Shown piece by piece: positions 8,922 through 16,791 of a stretch of DNA of 64,000 nucleotides (the stretch's first letter is position 1; every line of letters begins with the position of its first letter). The notes beneath the pieces were generated by a model that saw nothing but the letters and a program-made list of their open reading frames with translations, did no database searches and was not told the DNA's origin. A program made the translations under genes and the position numbers. The DNA comes from Gammaproteobacteria bacterium (GTDB lineage Bacteria > Pseudomonadota > Gammaproteobacteria > Nevskiales > Nevskiaceae): NCBI GenBank assembly GCA_026398875.1, contig JAPLSB010000016.1:62001-126000 (forward strand). Direction: 5' to 3'.

Positions 8922-10117
8922 CCGCCACCGCCATCAGTGCCCTGCTGCCGAACCGCCCGAACAGCGCCAGCCGCAGCCGGGCCGCGGATGCCGGCGACAG
9001 CGAAGCAGCGCCGTTTGCCAGCCTGCTTGGCAGCGAGCCGACCGCGGCCGCGGACGATGCCGCCACAAGCACCGTCCGCGACGATGCCGACAAGCTGGAA
9101 GACGCAGGCGAACGCGATGACTCACGGGTCGAAGCGGACGCACAGCTGCCGGCCTGGCTGCTGGCGCTGCGGACGCCGCCGGCCGCAGCAACGGAAGCCG
9201 TAGCCGATGCAGCACCCGATGCGGCAGCCGGGCTGTTTGCCAAGGGTCGCGGCCCGATCGCACCGGCGGCGATCGGCAACCTGCGCGAGCTGCTGGCGCT
9301 GAAGCCGCGCGCCGGTGACACGGCGCCGACGCAGCAGCCGAAAGGTCCGCTTGTCGACCAGGCCGTGACCGCCGCTGGCGATCCTGCAGTGCCGACGGTC
9401 GCGACCGATCCCGCACTGATGGCCGATGCCGTGTCGGCAGCAGCGATCACGCTGGACGCGCAGGCCACGGCTGCGCTGGACGCGGCGATCGCCAAGCTCG
9501 ACAGCGGTCAGCCGGCGGCGAGCAATGCTGCTACTGCGGGCGACATGCGCGGCCTTGCGCCGACTGCCGTCAGCGCCGCAGCCTCAGCCGCACCGGCACC
9601 ATCCCCGGCGCCCGATCTGCTTGCCGCGAGCGCCACGGCAACCGCCACCGACGCCTTCGGCGAGCCACTGGCGCTGAATGGCCAGGATGCCGCGCTGCGG
9701 CTCGGTGAGCGGCTGCGCTGGCTGCGCGAGGCTGGCGTTCAGGAAGCGCGCCTGCAACTGCATCCGCGCGAACTCGGCAGCGTCGACATCCGCATTCGCA
9801 TCGAAGGGCAGGGCGCGTCGGTCTGGTTCGGCGCCGAGCACCCCGGCGCGCGCGCCGCACTCGAAGCCACGCTGCCGCAGCTGCGCGAGCGGCTGGCCAG
9901 CGAAGGCTTGCAGCTGTCGCAGGCCTCGGTCGGCGGCCAGATGTCCGATCGCAGCGGCAGTCAGCAGCAGGCGGCAGGCGATTCGCGGCAGCCGCGGGCG
10001 AACCGCGCCGATGTCACAGCGGCCGTGGTGTCGGGCGTGGCTGGCGGGCAGGACGCGCCGCGACCAGCCGCCGCAACAGCGCGCGGTGGCCGCAGCCTGA
10101 TCGACCGCTACGCCTGA
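8918..10117 (+). CDS. fliK: Flagellar hook-length control protein FliK
   Basis: A 399-residue protein with a long Ala/Asp/Pro-rich, poorly conserved N-terminal ruler region and a compact C-terminal domain (about residues 255-345: RLRWLREAGVQEARLQLHP, ELGSVDIRIRIEGQGASVWF). The LQLHPxELGxVxIxI pattern is the signature of the domain that flips export specificity from hook to filament. The C-terminal tail is disordered. It is the last gene of the fliE-K run; the expected fliL-fliM-fliN genes do not follow. Confidence 0.93.
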   Translation: MTATAISALLPNRPNSASRSRAADAGDSEAAPFASLLGSEPTAAADDAATSTVRDDADKLEDAGERDDSRVEADAQLPAWLLALRTPPAAATEAVADAAPDAAAGLFAKGRGPIAPAAIGNLRELLALKPRAGDTAPTQQPKGPLVDQAVTAAGDPAVPTVATDPALMADAVSAAAITLDAQATAALDAAIAKLDSGQPAASNAATAGDMRGLAPTAVSAAASAAPAPSPAPDLLAASATATATDAFGEPLALNGQDAALRLGERLRWLREAGVQEARLQLHPRELGSVDIRIRIEGQGASVWFGAEHPGARAALEATLPQLRERLASEGLQLSQASVGGQMSDRSGSQQQAAGDSRQPRANRADVTAAVVSGVAGGQDAPRPAAATARGGRSLIDRYA

Positions 10118-10161
10118 AATCGCGTGTCGCAGCTTTGACGCAAAAGCGGCGGCAGTCGGCC

Positions 10162-10177
10162 TAGAACAGGTCTTGCA
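10162..10177 (+). promoter_or_regulatory. Weak sigma-54-like site before flhA
   Basis: TAGAACAGGTCTTGCA closely resembles the fliE promoter (shared GAACAGG-CTTGC core), with GC at 10175-10176, but the -24 element is AG instead of GG at 10163-10164. If used, transcription would begin near 10188, just at the 5' edge of the hairpin region over the flhA start. Function is uncertain because of the missing G. Confidence 0.4.
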
Positions 10178-10190
10178 GCCCTCTTGATCA

Positions 10191-10232
10191 CGAGGACGAC
10201 CACGGGTCGGTCCTCCCGATCCGGAGGACCGA
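10191..10232 (+). promoter_or_regulatory. Two competing RNA hairpins over the flhA ribosome-binding site
   Basis: Hairpin 1: TCGGTCCTCC (10207-10216), a 6-base loop, and GGAGGACCGA (10223-10232) form a perfect 10-bp stem that contains the GGAGG Shine-Dalgarno and ends on the A of the start codon. Hairpin 2: GAGGACGACC (10192-10201) can pair with GGTCGGTCCTC (10205-10215) across a 3-base loop with one bulged G, using the same anti-Shine-Dalgarno strand. The two structures exclude each other, the layout of a translational switch. This is read from sequence only. Confidence 0.55.
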
Positions 10233-12316
10233 TGCCGACTGCGATTTCCCAGTTCCTGAGCCCGCTGCGCGTGGCGATGTCCAGCCGCGGCATGGCCGCG
10301 GGCATGGGTGCGCCGCTGATGCTGATGATCATCCTGGCGATGATCGTGGTGCCGCTGGCGCCGTTCGTTCTGGACCTGCTCTTCACCTTCAACATCGCGC
10401 TGGCCATCGTCATCCTGATGGCGGTGGTCTACGTGATGCGGCCGCTGGAATTCAGCGCCTTCCCGACCGTGCTGCTGCTGGTCACGCTGCTGCGGCTGGC
10501 GCTGAACGTCGCCTCGACCCGTGTGGTGCTGCTGCACGGCCATCAGGGCGGCGCGGCAGCCGGCCATGTGATCGAAGCGTTCGGCAACTTCGTGATCGGC
10601 GGCAACTACGCGATCGGCTTCATCGTCTTCGTGATCCTGACCCTGATCAATTTCATGGTCGTCACCAAGGGTGCCGAGCGCGTGTCCGAAGTCAGCGCCC
10701 GTTTCGTGCTCGATGCCTTGCCCGGCAAGCAGATGGCGATCGATGCCGATCTCAACGCCGGATTGTTGACGCGCGAAGAAGCCAAGGCGCGGCGCGAGGA
10801 AGTGCGCGAGGAAGCGGATTTCTACGGCTCGATGGACGGTGCCTCGAAGTTCATTCGCGGCGATGCCATCGCCGGCATCCTGATCCTGTTCATCAACATC
10901 ATTGGCGGCCTGTTCATCGGCATGCTCAGCCACGGCCTGCCGTTCGGCGAAGCGCTGAAGAACTACACGCTGCTGACCATCGGCGATGGCCTGGTGGCGC
11001 AGATCCCGAGCCTGCTGATGTCGACCTCGGTGGCCATCCTGGTCACCCGCATGTCGAAGTCCGGGCAGATGGGCACCCAGGTGATGACCCAGGTGTTCGC
11101 CGAGCCGAAAGTGCTCGGCGTCACTGCCGGCGTCATGGGCCTGATCGGGATCATTCCGGGCATGCCGAACCTGGTGTTCCTGAGCCTGGCCTGCATCTGC
11201 GGCGGTGTCGCCTGGGTCACTGCGCAGCGCGCCAGGCGGCAGGCGGCCAGCGCGGCCAATCCGCCGCCTGCGCCTGCCAGCGCGCCAGCGGAACTGGGCT
11301 GGGATGACGTGACCCAGGACGATCCGCTGGGTCTGGAAGTCGGCTATCGGCTGGTGCCGCTGGTCGATGCCAAGCAGGGCGGCGAGCTGATGGCGCGCAT
11401 CAAGGGCGTGCGCAAGAAGCTGACGCAGGAGCTGGGCTTTCTGATCCAGCCGGTGCACATCCGCGACAACCTCGAACTGCAGCCGTCGAGCTACCGGATC
11501 ACGCTGCATGGCGTGCCGATCGGCTCCGGGCAGGTCTATCCGGATCGCGACATGGCGCTCAATCCCGGCCGCGTGTTCGGCACCGTCGAAGGTATCAATG
11601 CGAAGGATCCGACCTTCGGCCTTGATGCCGTGTGGATCGAGCGTGGCGGCCGCGACCACGCCCAGACGCTGGGCTACACGGTGGTCGATCCGGCGACCGT
11701 GATCGCCACCCACCTGTCGCAGATCGTCAAGGACCACGCGCACGAACTGCTCGGCTTCGACGAAGCGCAGGCGCTGCTGAACGCGCTGCAGAAGAGCGCG
11801 CCGAAGCTGGTCGAGGACCTCGTGCCGAAGGCCTTGAGCCTGTCGGTGTTCGTGCGCGTGCTGCAGACGCTGCTGGCCGAACGGGTGGGGCTGAAGAACC
11901 TGCGCGGCATCGCCGAAGCGCTCAGCGAAGCGGCCACGCGGAGTCAGGATCCCGTCGTGCTGGCGGCCGCGGTACGGGTCGCGCTGTCGCGGCAAATCGT
12001 TCAGGAAATCAATGGCATGGAACCGGAGCTTCCGGTGCTCACGCTGGCGCCGCAGCTGGAACGCGTCCTGCAAGACAGCTTGCAGGGAGGTGGCGCAGTG
12101 CTGGAGCCCGGGCTTGCTGAACGGATGCATCAGTCGCTGTCCGATCAGGTCCGCCGTCAGGCCCAGAGTGGTCAGCCAGCGGTGCTGCTGGTGGCGGCGT
12201 CGCTACGGCCCTGGCTGGCGAAGTTCACGCGCCAGTCGCTGCCGGACCTCCACGTGCTGGCCTACAACGAAGTGCCGGATACCAAGCAGATCCGCCTGAT
12301 CGGCGCAGTGTCCTGA
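10232..12316 (+). CDS. flhA: Flagellar export gate protein FlhA
   Basis: A 694-residue inner-membrane component of the flagellar type III export gate. The N-terminal half holds about eight transmembrane helices (first near residues 26-50, LMLMIILAMIVVPLAPFVLD). The FHIPEP-family cytoplasmic loop includes KGAERVSEVSARFVLDALPG and MDGASKFIRGDA. The C-terminal half (about 350-694) is the cytoplasmic ring that receives chaperone-substrate complexes. The ATG at 10232 has a strong GGAGG five bases upstream, although that site is locked in a predicted hairpin; an earlier TTG in frame (10184) would add a poorly conserved extension. flhB, normally next to flhA, is absent. Confidence 0.96.
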   Translation: MPTAISQFLSPLRVAMSSRGMAAGMGAPLMLMIILAMIVVPLAPFVLDLLFTFNIALAIVILMAVVYVMRPLEFSAFPTVLLLVTLLRLALNVASTRVVLLHGHQGGAAAGHVIEAFGNFVIGGNYAIGFIVFVILTLINFMVVTKGAERVSEVSARFVLDALPGKQMAIDADLNAGLLTREEAKARREEVREEADFYGSMDGASKFIRGDAIAGILILFINIIGGLFIGMLSHGLPFGEALKNYTLLTIGDGLVAQIPSLLMSTSVAILVTRMSKSGQMGTQVMTQVFAEPKVLGVTAGVMGLIGIIPGMPNLVFLSLACICGGVAWVTAQRARRQAASAANPPPAPASAPAELGWDDVTQDDPLGLEVGYRLVPLVDAKQGGELMARIKGVRKKLTQELGFLIQPVHIRDNLELQPSSYRITLHGVPIGSGQVYPDRDMALNPGRVFGTVEGINAKDPTFGLDAVWIERGGRDHAQTLGYTVVDPATVIATHLSQIVKDHAHELLGFDEAQALLNALQKSAPKLVEDLVPKALSLSVFVRVLQTLLAERVGLKNLRGIAEALSEAATRSQDPVVLAAAVRVALSRQIVQEINGMEPELPVLTLAPQLERVLQDSLQGGGAVLEPGLAERMHQSLSDQVRRQAQSGQPAVLLVAASLRPWLAKFTRQSLPDLHVLAYNEVPDTKQIRLIGAVS

Positions 12317-12353
12317 TCACGCGCACGAACGTTATCGACGGAGTCGACGCAAC

Positions 12354-13811
12354 ATGAAGATCAAGCGGTTCATCGGCAAGAACATGCGGGAAGCGATCCG
12401 CATGGTGCGCGAGGAACAGGGGCCGGATTCGGTGATCCTGTCGAACCGGCGCGTGCCTGGCGGCATCGAGGTAGTGGCCGCGGTGGACTACGACGAAGCC
12501 TTGATGCAGGCCAGCCTGCGCCGCAGTGCCGAGCCGGCTGCCGCAGCGCCGGCCCATCTGCCAGCGCCGGAAGCCGAGGCGCTGCCGGCCCGGGCGCCGG
12601 TGGCGCCGCATCCGCTGGCGCGGCCGCCGGTCGACCAGCTGCTGGCCGAATTCGGCGAACCGGAGGCCCCGACACTGGCCAGCGCACCGGCCATGGCACC
12701 CGGCATGGCGCCGACCCGCAGCAACGGCCCGATGCCGGCTGCCAGCCAGGCGCAGACGCTGGTCCATGCGGTGTCCGGTTCCCATGCGATGGCGGCCCGC
12801 TACGCGCCGGCTGCGGTCGCCAGCCCCGAATTCCTGGAACTGCAGCGGACGATGAGCCAGGAGCTGGGCGGCATGCGCCGGATGATCGAGGAGCAGCTGG
12901 CCGGCATGGCCTGGAACGATCTGCGCCGTAACCGTCCGCAGCGCTACACGGTGCTGAAGACGCTGACCGATCTCGGTCTCGATGCGCCGCTGGCGCGCGA
13001 GATTGCCGAAGCGCTGCCGGATTCGACCACCGACGAGCGCGCCCGCTTCCTGCCGCTGGGCCTGCTGGCTCGGCGCATTCCGGTGGCGCGCGAGGATCTG
13101 ATTCTTGAAGGCGGCGTGATTGCGCTGGTCGGCCCGACCGGCGTCGGCAAGACCACGACGATCGCCAAGCTTGCGGCCCGTTATGCCGAACGCCACGGCC
13201 TGCGCGACATCGCGCTGGTGGCGATGGATCACTACCGCATCGGCGCTGCCGAACAGCTTTATACCTATGGCCGCCTGCTCGGCGTGCCGGTCTACACGGC
13301 CACGCCGCAGCAGAGCCTGCGTGACGTGCTGCACCGCCTCGGCGATCGCCGGCTGGTGCTGATCGACACCGTCGGCATGAGCCCGCGCGACCAGAACCTG
13401 AAGCAGCAGATCGACCTGCTGACCTCGGCCAGTCCGCGCTTGAAGTTCTGGCTGACCATGTCGGCGACCAGCCAGTCGCACGATCAGGACGAAGTGGTGC
13501 GCCGCTTCAGCGGTGCGGCCGCCGACGGCGAAAGCCGGCTGGCCGCCTGCGTGATCTCCAAGCTCGATGAAACCACGCGGATCGGTGGCGCGCTCAGTGC
13601 CGCGATCCGTCACCGCCTGCCGCTGGCCTATGTCACCGATGGCCAGCGCGTTCCCGAAGACCTCCAGATTGCGCGCGCCGATGGCCTGGTGATCCGCGCC
13701 CAGCAGCTGGCCCGCAATGCCCCGATGGACCTGGACGACGACACCATGGCGCTGCGCTTTGCAAACAGCTTCGACAAGTCCGCCACTGCAGGAGCACCGG
13801 GTCATGGCTAA
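12354..13811 (+). CDS. flhF: Flagellar SRP-family GTPase FlhF
   Basis: A 485-residue GTPase that sets the pole at which the flagellum is built. The N-terminal basic B domain begins MKIKRFIGKNMREAIRMVREEQG; an Ala/Pro-rich linker (about 60-160) follows; then the N and G domains with G1 GPTGVGKTT (about residues 260-268), a DTVGMSPRD G3 region and SKLDE. The family is related to Ffh and FtsY. It overlaps fleN by eight bases, matching the usual flhF-fleN(flhG)-fliA order of polar flagellates. Confidence 0.95.
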   Translation: MKIKRFIGKNMREAIRMVREEQGPDSVILSNRRVPGGIEVVAAVDYDEALMQASLRRSAEPAAAAPAHLPAPEAEALPARAPVAPHPLARPPVDQLLAEFGEPEAPTLASAPAMAPGMAPTRSNGPMPAASQAQTLVHAVSGSHAMAARYAPAAVASPEFLELQRTMSQELGGMRRMIEEQLAGMAWNDLRRNRPQRYTVLKTLTDLGLDAPLAREIAEALPDSTTDERARFLPLGLLARRIPVAREDLILEGGVIALVGPTGVGKTTTIAKLAARYAERHGLRDIALVAMDHYRIGAAEQLYTYGRLLGVPVYTATPQQSLRDVLHRLGDRRLVLIDTVGMSPRDQNLKQQIDLLTSASPRLKFWLTMSATSQSHDQDEVVRRFSGAAADGESRLAACVISKLDETTRIGGALSAAIRHRLPLAYVTDGQRVPEDLQIARADGLVIRAQQLARNAPMDLDDDTMALRFANSFDKSATAGAPGHG

Positions 13812-14730
13812 GGCTGCGAATGCAGTGCTGGACCAGGCCGATGGCCTGCGTCGCATGAAGCCGCCGTCCCCGGTTCGGGTGATCGCGGTGACCAGCGGCA
13901 AGGGCGGCGTCGGCAAGACCAATGTGTCGGTCAATCTGGCCGTCGCGATGGCCGGCAACGGCAAGCAGGTGATGCTGCTCGACGGCGATCTTGGCCTCGC
14001 CAACATCGACGTGATGCTGGGCCTGCAGCCAAGCTTCAACCTGGCGCACGTGCTGGAAGGCAAGTGCCGGCTCGAAGACACGCTGATGATCGGCCCGAAC
14101 GGCGTGATGATCGTGCCGGCGTCATCCGGCAAGCGGCACATGGCCGAGCTGTCGCAGGCCGAGCATGCCGGACTGGTGCGCGCGTTCTCGGAACTGAGCC
14201 GCCCGCTCGACGTGCTGATCATCGACACCGCCGCCGGCATCGCCGATTCGGTGATCACCTTCAGCCAGGCCTCGCAGGAAATCATCGTCGTGGTCACCGG
14301 CGATCCGACCTCGCTGACCGATGCCTATGCGCTGATCAAGGTGCTGAACCGCGATCACGGCATCAACCGGGTGCAGGTGCTGGCCAACATGGTTCGCGAT
14401 GCCAGCGAAGCGCAGAGCGTCTACGAATCGCTGCGCCGGGTCGCCGAGCGCTTCCTCGACATCACCTTGAGCTTCGTCGGCGGCATTCCGCATGACGAAT
14501 GGCTGAAGCGCGCCGTGCGCCGCCAGCGTTCGGTCGTCGAGGCCTACCCGAACTGCGCGGCTTCCGAAGCGTTCCGCCAGCTGGCCCGCAAGGCCGATGG
14601 CTGGGGCATGCCGGTCGGCGCGCGCGGCAATCTCGAATTCTTCGTCGAGCGGCTGGTCAACGCACCGGTATCGCCATTGCCGGCCGCGCTGCTGAACACT
14701 GGCCCGGTGCTGGCCAGGGCGGTGCTGTGA
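13804..14730 (+). CDS. fleN: Flagellar number regulator FleN (FlhG), MinD/ParA-like ATPase
   Basis: A 308-residue deviant-Walker ATPase that limits flagellar number by antagonising FleQ and stimulating FlhF GTPase. The motif SGKGGVGKTN (residues 31-40) has the two lysines typical of MinD/ParA. LLDGDLGLANIDVMLGL gives switch I, and DVLIIDTAAGIADSV gives Walker B. The start at 13804 (MAKAANAVLDQADGL) resembles the short DQAxxLR activation helix known in FlhG. It overlaps flhF at its start and fliA by one base at its end, so all three are probably co-translated. Confidence 0.94.
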   Translation: MAKAANAVLDQADGLRRMKPPSPVRVIAVTSGKGGVGKTNVSVNLAVAMAGNGKQVMLLDGDLGLANIDVMLGLQPSFNLAHVLEGKCRLEDTLMIGPNGVMIVPASSGKRHMAELSQAEHAGLVRAFSELSRPLDVLIIDTAAGIADSVITFSQASQEIIVVVTGDPTSLTDAYALIKVLNRDHGINRVQVLANMVRDASEAQSVYESLRRVAERFLDITLSFVGGIPHDEWLKRAVRRQRSVVEAYPNCAASEAFRQLARKADGWGMPVGARGNLEFFVERLVNAPVSPLPAALLNTGPVLARAVL

Positions 14731-15560
14731 TGACCGCCATGCCGCCGATGAAGGCTTACGCCAAGACCGTTGCCGCTGCCGACGAGGCGCGCCTGGTCAA
14801 GGAACACCTGGAGCTGGTCAAGCGCATCGCCTGGCATCTGGCGGCGCGGCTGCCGGCCTCGGTCGATGTCGATGATCTGGTGCAGGCCGGTGTCATCGGC
14901 CTGATCGAGGCCGCACGCCACTACTGCGGCGATCGCGGTGCCAGCTTCGAAACCTATGCCGGCATCCGCATTCGCGGCGCGATGGTCGACGAACTGCGCC
15001 GCGGCGACTGGGCGCCGCGCTCGGTGCATCGCCGGATGCGCGATGTGTCGGCGGCGATCCGCGCGATCGAGCAGGACTCGGGTCGCGAAGCTCGCGATGC
15101 CGAGATCGCCGAAAAGATCGGCGCGTCTTTGAGCGAGTACCACGAGATTGTCCGCGACGCCACACAGTGCCAGGTGCTGTCGATGCACGCCGCTTCGCGC
15201 GACGACGACGACAGCCGCGATTTCGACACCGCCGATCCCGGCGCCTCGCCGTACGACGAGATCGAACGCGCCGCATTCATGAACGCGCTGACCCGCGCGA
15301 TCGGCGAACTGCCGGAGCGCGAAAAGCTGGTGATGTCGCTGTACTACGACGACGAGCTGAACCTGCGCGAGATCGGCGCCGTGCTCGAGGTCACCGAATC
15401 GCGGGTCTGCCAGCTGCACGGGCAGGCGCTGCTGCGCCTGCGCGCCCGTCTCGGCGAATGGCGCGATGCCCGCGATGGCAAGACTGCCGTACCGCGCAAC
15501 GAACCCCGGACGCGCAGGCCGCGCGCCACTGCTGTCTCCGCCCCCACTTCAGCACTCTGA
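14730..15560 (+). CDS. fliA: Flagellar sigma factor 28, FliA (RpoF)
   Basis: A 276-residue sigma-70-family factor for late flagellar and chemotaxis genes. Region 2 carries HLELVKRIAWHLAARLP and VDDLVQAGVIGLIEAARHY, plus the FETYAGIRIRGAMVDELR block typical of FliA. Region 3 (AIRAIEQDSGREARDAEIAEKIG) and region 4 (LPEREKLVMSLYYDDELNLREIGAVLEVTESRVCQ) are present in separate short blocks. The ATG at 14730 overlaps the fleN stop (TGATG). A basic tail of about 35 residues extends beyond region 4. The anti-sigma factor FlgM is not in the window. Confidence 0.96.
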   Translation: MTAMPPMKAYAKTVAAADEARLVKEHLELVKRIAWHLAARLPASVDVDDLVQAGVIGLIEAARHYCGDRGASFETYAGIRIRGAMVDELRRGDWAPRSVHRRMRDVSAAIRAIEQDSGREARDAEIAEKIGASLSEYHEIVRDATQCQVLSMHAASRDDDDSRDFDTADPGASPYDEIERAAFMNALTRAIGELPEREKLVMSLYYDDELNLREIGAVLEVTESRVCQLHGQALLRLRARLGEWRDARDGKTAVPRNEPRTRRPRATAVSAPTSAL

Positions 15561-15578
15561 CCCCGCGAGCCCCGAACG

Positions 15579-15971
15579 ATGGACAAGAACCTCCGCATTT
15601 TGATCGTCGACGACTTCTCGACCATGCGCCGCATCGTCAAGAACCTGCTCGGCGACCTCGGTTTCACCAATACCGCCGAAGCCGATGACGGCAAGACCGC
15701 GTGGCCGATGCTGCAGGCCGGCGGCTTCGACTTCGTGGTTACCGACTGGAACATGCCGGGCATGAGCGGCATCGACCTGCTGAAGGCCATCAGAAGCGAT
15801 GACAAGCTGAAGGCGCTGCCGGTGCTGATGGTCACTGCCGAAGCGCAGCGCGACCAGATCATCGAAGCCGCCAAGGCCGGCGTGAACGGCTACATCATCA
15901 AGCCGTTCACCGCGGTCACGCTGAAGGAAAAGCTCGACAAGATCTTCCAGCGTTTCGAGGCGGCGGCGTAA
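15579..15971 (+). CDS. cheY: Chemotaxis response regulator CheY
   Basis: A 130-residue single-domain receiver that, when phosphorylated by CheA, binds the flagellar switch. Acidic pair DD at residues 11-12, phospho-acceptor Asp56 in [13 protein letters not shown], Thr in MVTAEA, and Lys in YIIKPFT are all present. The sequence [13 protein letters not shown] and [10 protein letters not shown] is that of motor CheY proteins. It sits between fliA and cheZ and overlaps cheZ by one base (TAATG), the core order of polar flagellates. This is likely the motor-binding CheY. Confidence 0.95.
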   Translation: MDKNLRILIVDDFSTMRRIVKNLLGDLGFTNTAEADDGKTAWPMLQAGGFDFVVTDWNMPGMSGIDLLKAIRSDDKLKALPVLMVTAEAQRDQIIEAAKAGVNGYIIKPFTAVTLKEKLDKIFQRFEAAA

Positions 15972-16753
15972 TGGCCGCCGTCGTGGTCAACATCGGCGCG
16001 CGCGTGCCCGAGCGCGATGTCGTGCCGTCGATCCCGGATCGCGCCGAGTACGTCAATCGCCTGCGCGAGATCCTGTCGGCGCTCGAAGCCGATGATCAGG
16101 GCCTGTTCGAATCGCGGCTGAACCAGCTGATGCGGCTGCGCGAGGATGGCCTGTTCGTCAACCTGGCCAAGCTGACGCGCGAACTGCATCAGGCAGTGAA
16201 GGATCTGAACTTCGACGACCGCCTGCAGCAGCTGGCCGGCAGCGAGATTCCCGATGCCTGCGTGCGGCTGGACTACGTGGTCAAGATGGGCGAGGACGCC
16301 GCGCACAAGACGCTGGATGTCTGCGACGACAGCCGCGCGCTGATCGACCGCCTGAACGGCTGCGTCGGCTCGCTCGACGAGATTCGCGACAAGCTGCCGA
16401 CGGTGGCCCAGCTGCCGATCAAGGGTCTGACGCTGGCCAACGACATCGACCGGGTCGAGCAGTCGATGCGCGAGATCGGCAGCGCGCTGCGCAGCAACTT
16501 TTCGACCATCGCCCAGGCGCAGGAGTACCAGGACCTGTCCGGTCAGGTGATCCGCCGCGTGATCGCGCTGGTCCACAACATCGAAGGCGCGCTGATCAAG
16601 CTGCTGAAGGCGACCAGCGAAGGCGTGCGCAGCCCGTCGACGACCAGCGCCGGGACACCGGGCGATCTTGCCGGGCCGACCGTGCCAGGCCTCGCCAGCG
16701 GCGGCCAGAGCCAGCAGGACGCCGACGCGCTGCTGGCCGAACTCGGTTTCTGA
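15971..16753 (+). CDS. cheZ: CheY-P phosphatase CheZ
   Basis: A 260-residue, mostly helical protein that dephosphorylates CheY-P. The long hairpin helix contains QAQEYQDLSGQVIRRVIALV, where the catalytic Gln lies in the QDLSGQ motif. The C-terminus ends DADALLAELGF, the peptide that captures CheY, separated from the helical core by a Ser/Gly/Thr-rich linker. Overlap with the cheY stop suggests coupled translation and stoichiometric production. Confidence 0.94.
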   Translation: MAAVVVNIGARVPERDVVPSIPDRAEYVNRLREILSALEADDQGLFESRLNQLMRLREDGLFVNLAKLTRELHQAVKDLNFDDRLQQLAGSEIPDACVRLDYVVKMGEDAAHKTLDVCDDSRALIDRLNGCVGSLDEIRDKLPTVAQLPIKGLTLANDIDRVEQSMREIGSALRSNFSTIAQAQEYQDLSGQVIRRVIALVHNIEGALIKLLKATSEGVRSPSTTSAGTPGDLAGPTVPGLASGGQSQQDADALLAELGF

Positions 16754-16791
16754 GCGCAGCGCCGTTTCCAGACCCACCACGCGAGCACGCC

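Noticed and set aside
9584..12130. 848-codon minus-strand open frame across fliK and flhA
   Set aside because: It is an antisense shadow of clear flagellar genes in high-GC DNA; the translation is rich in His, Arg and Gln with no recognisable domain.
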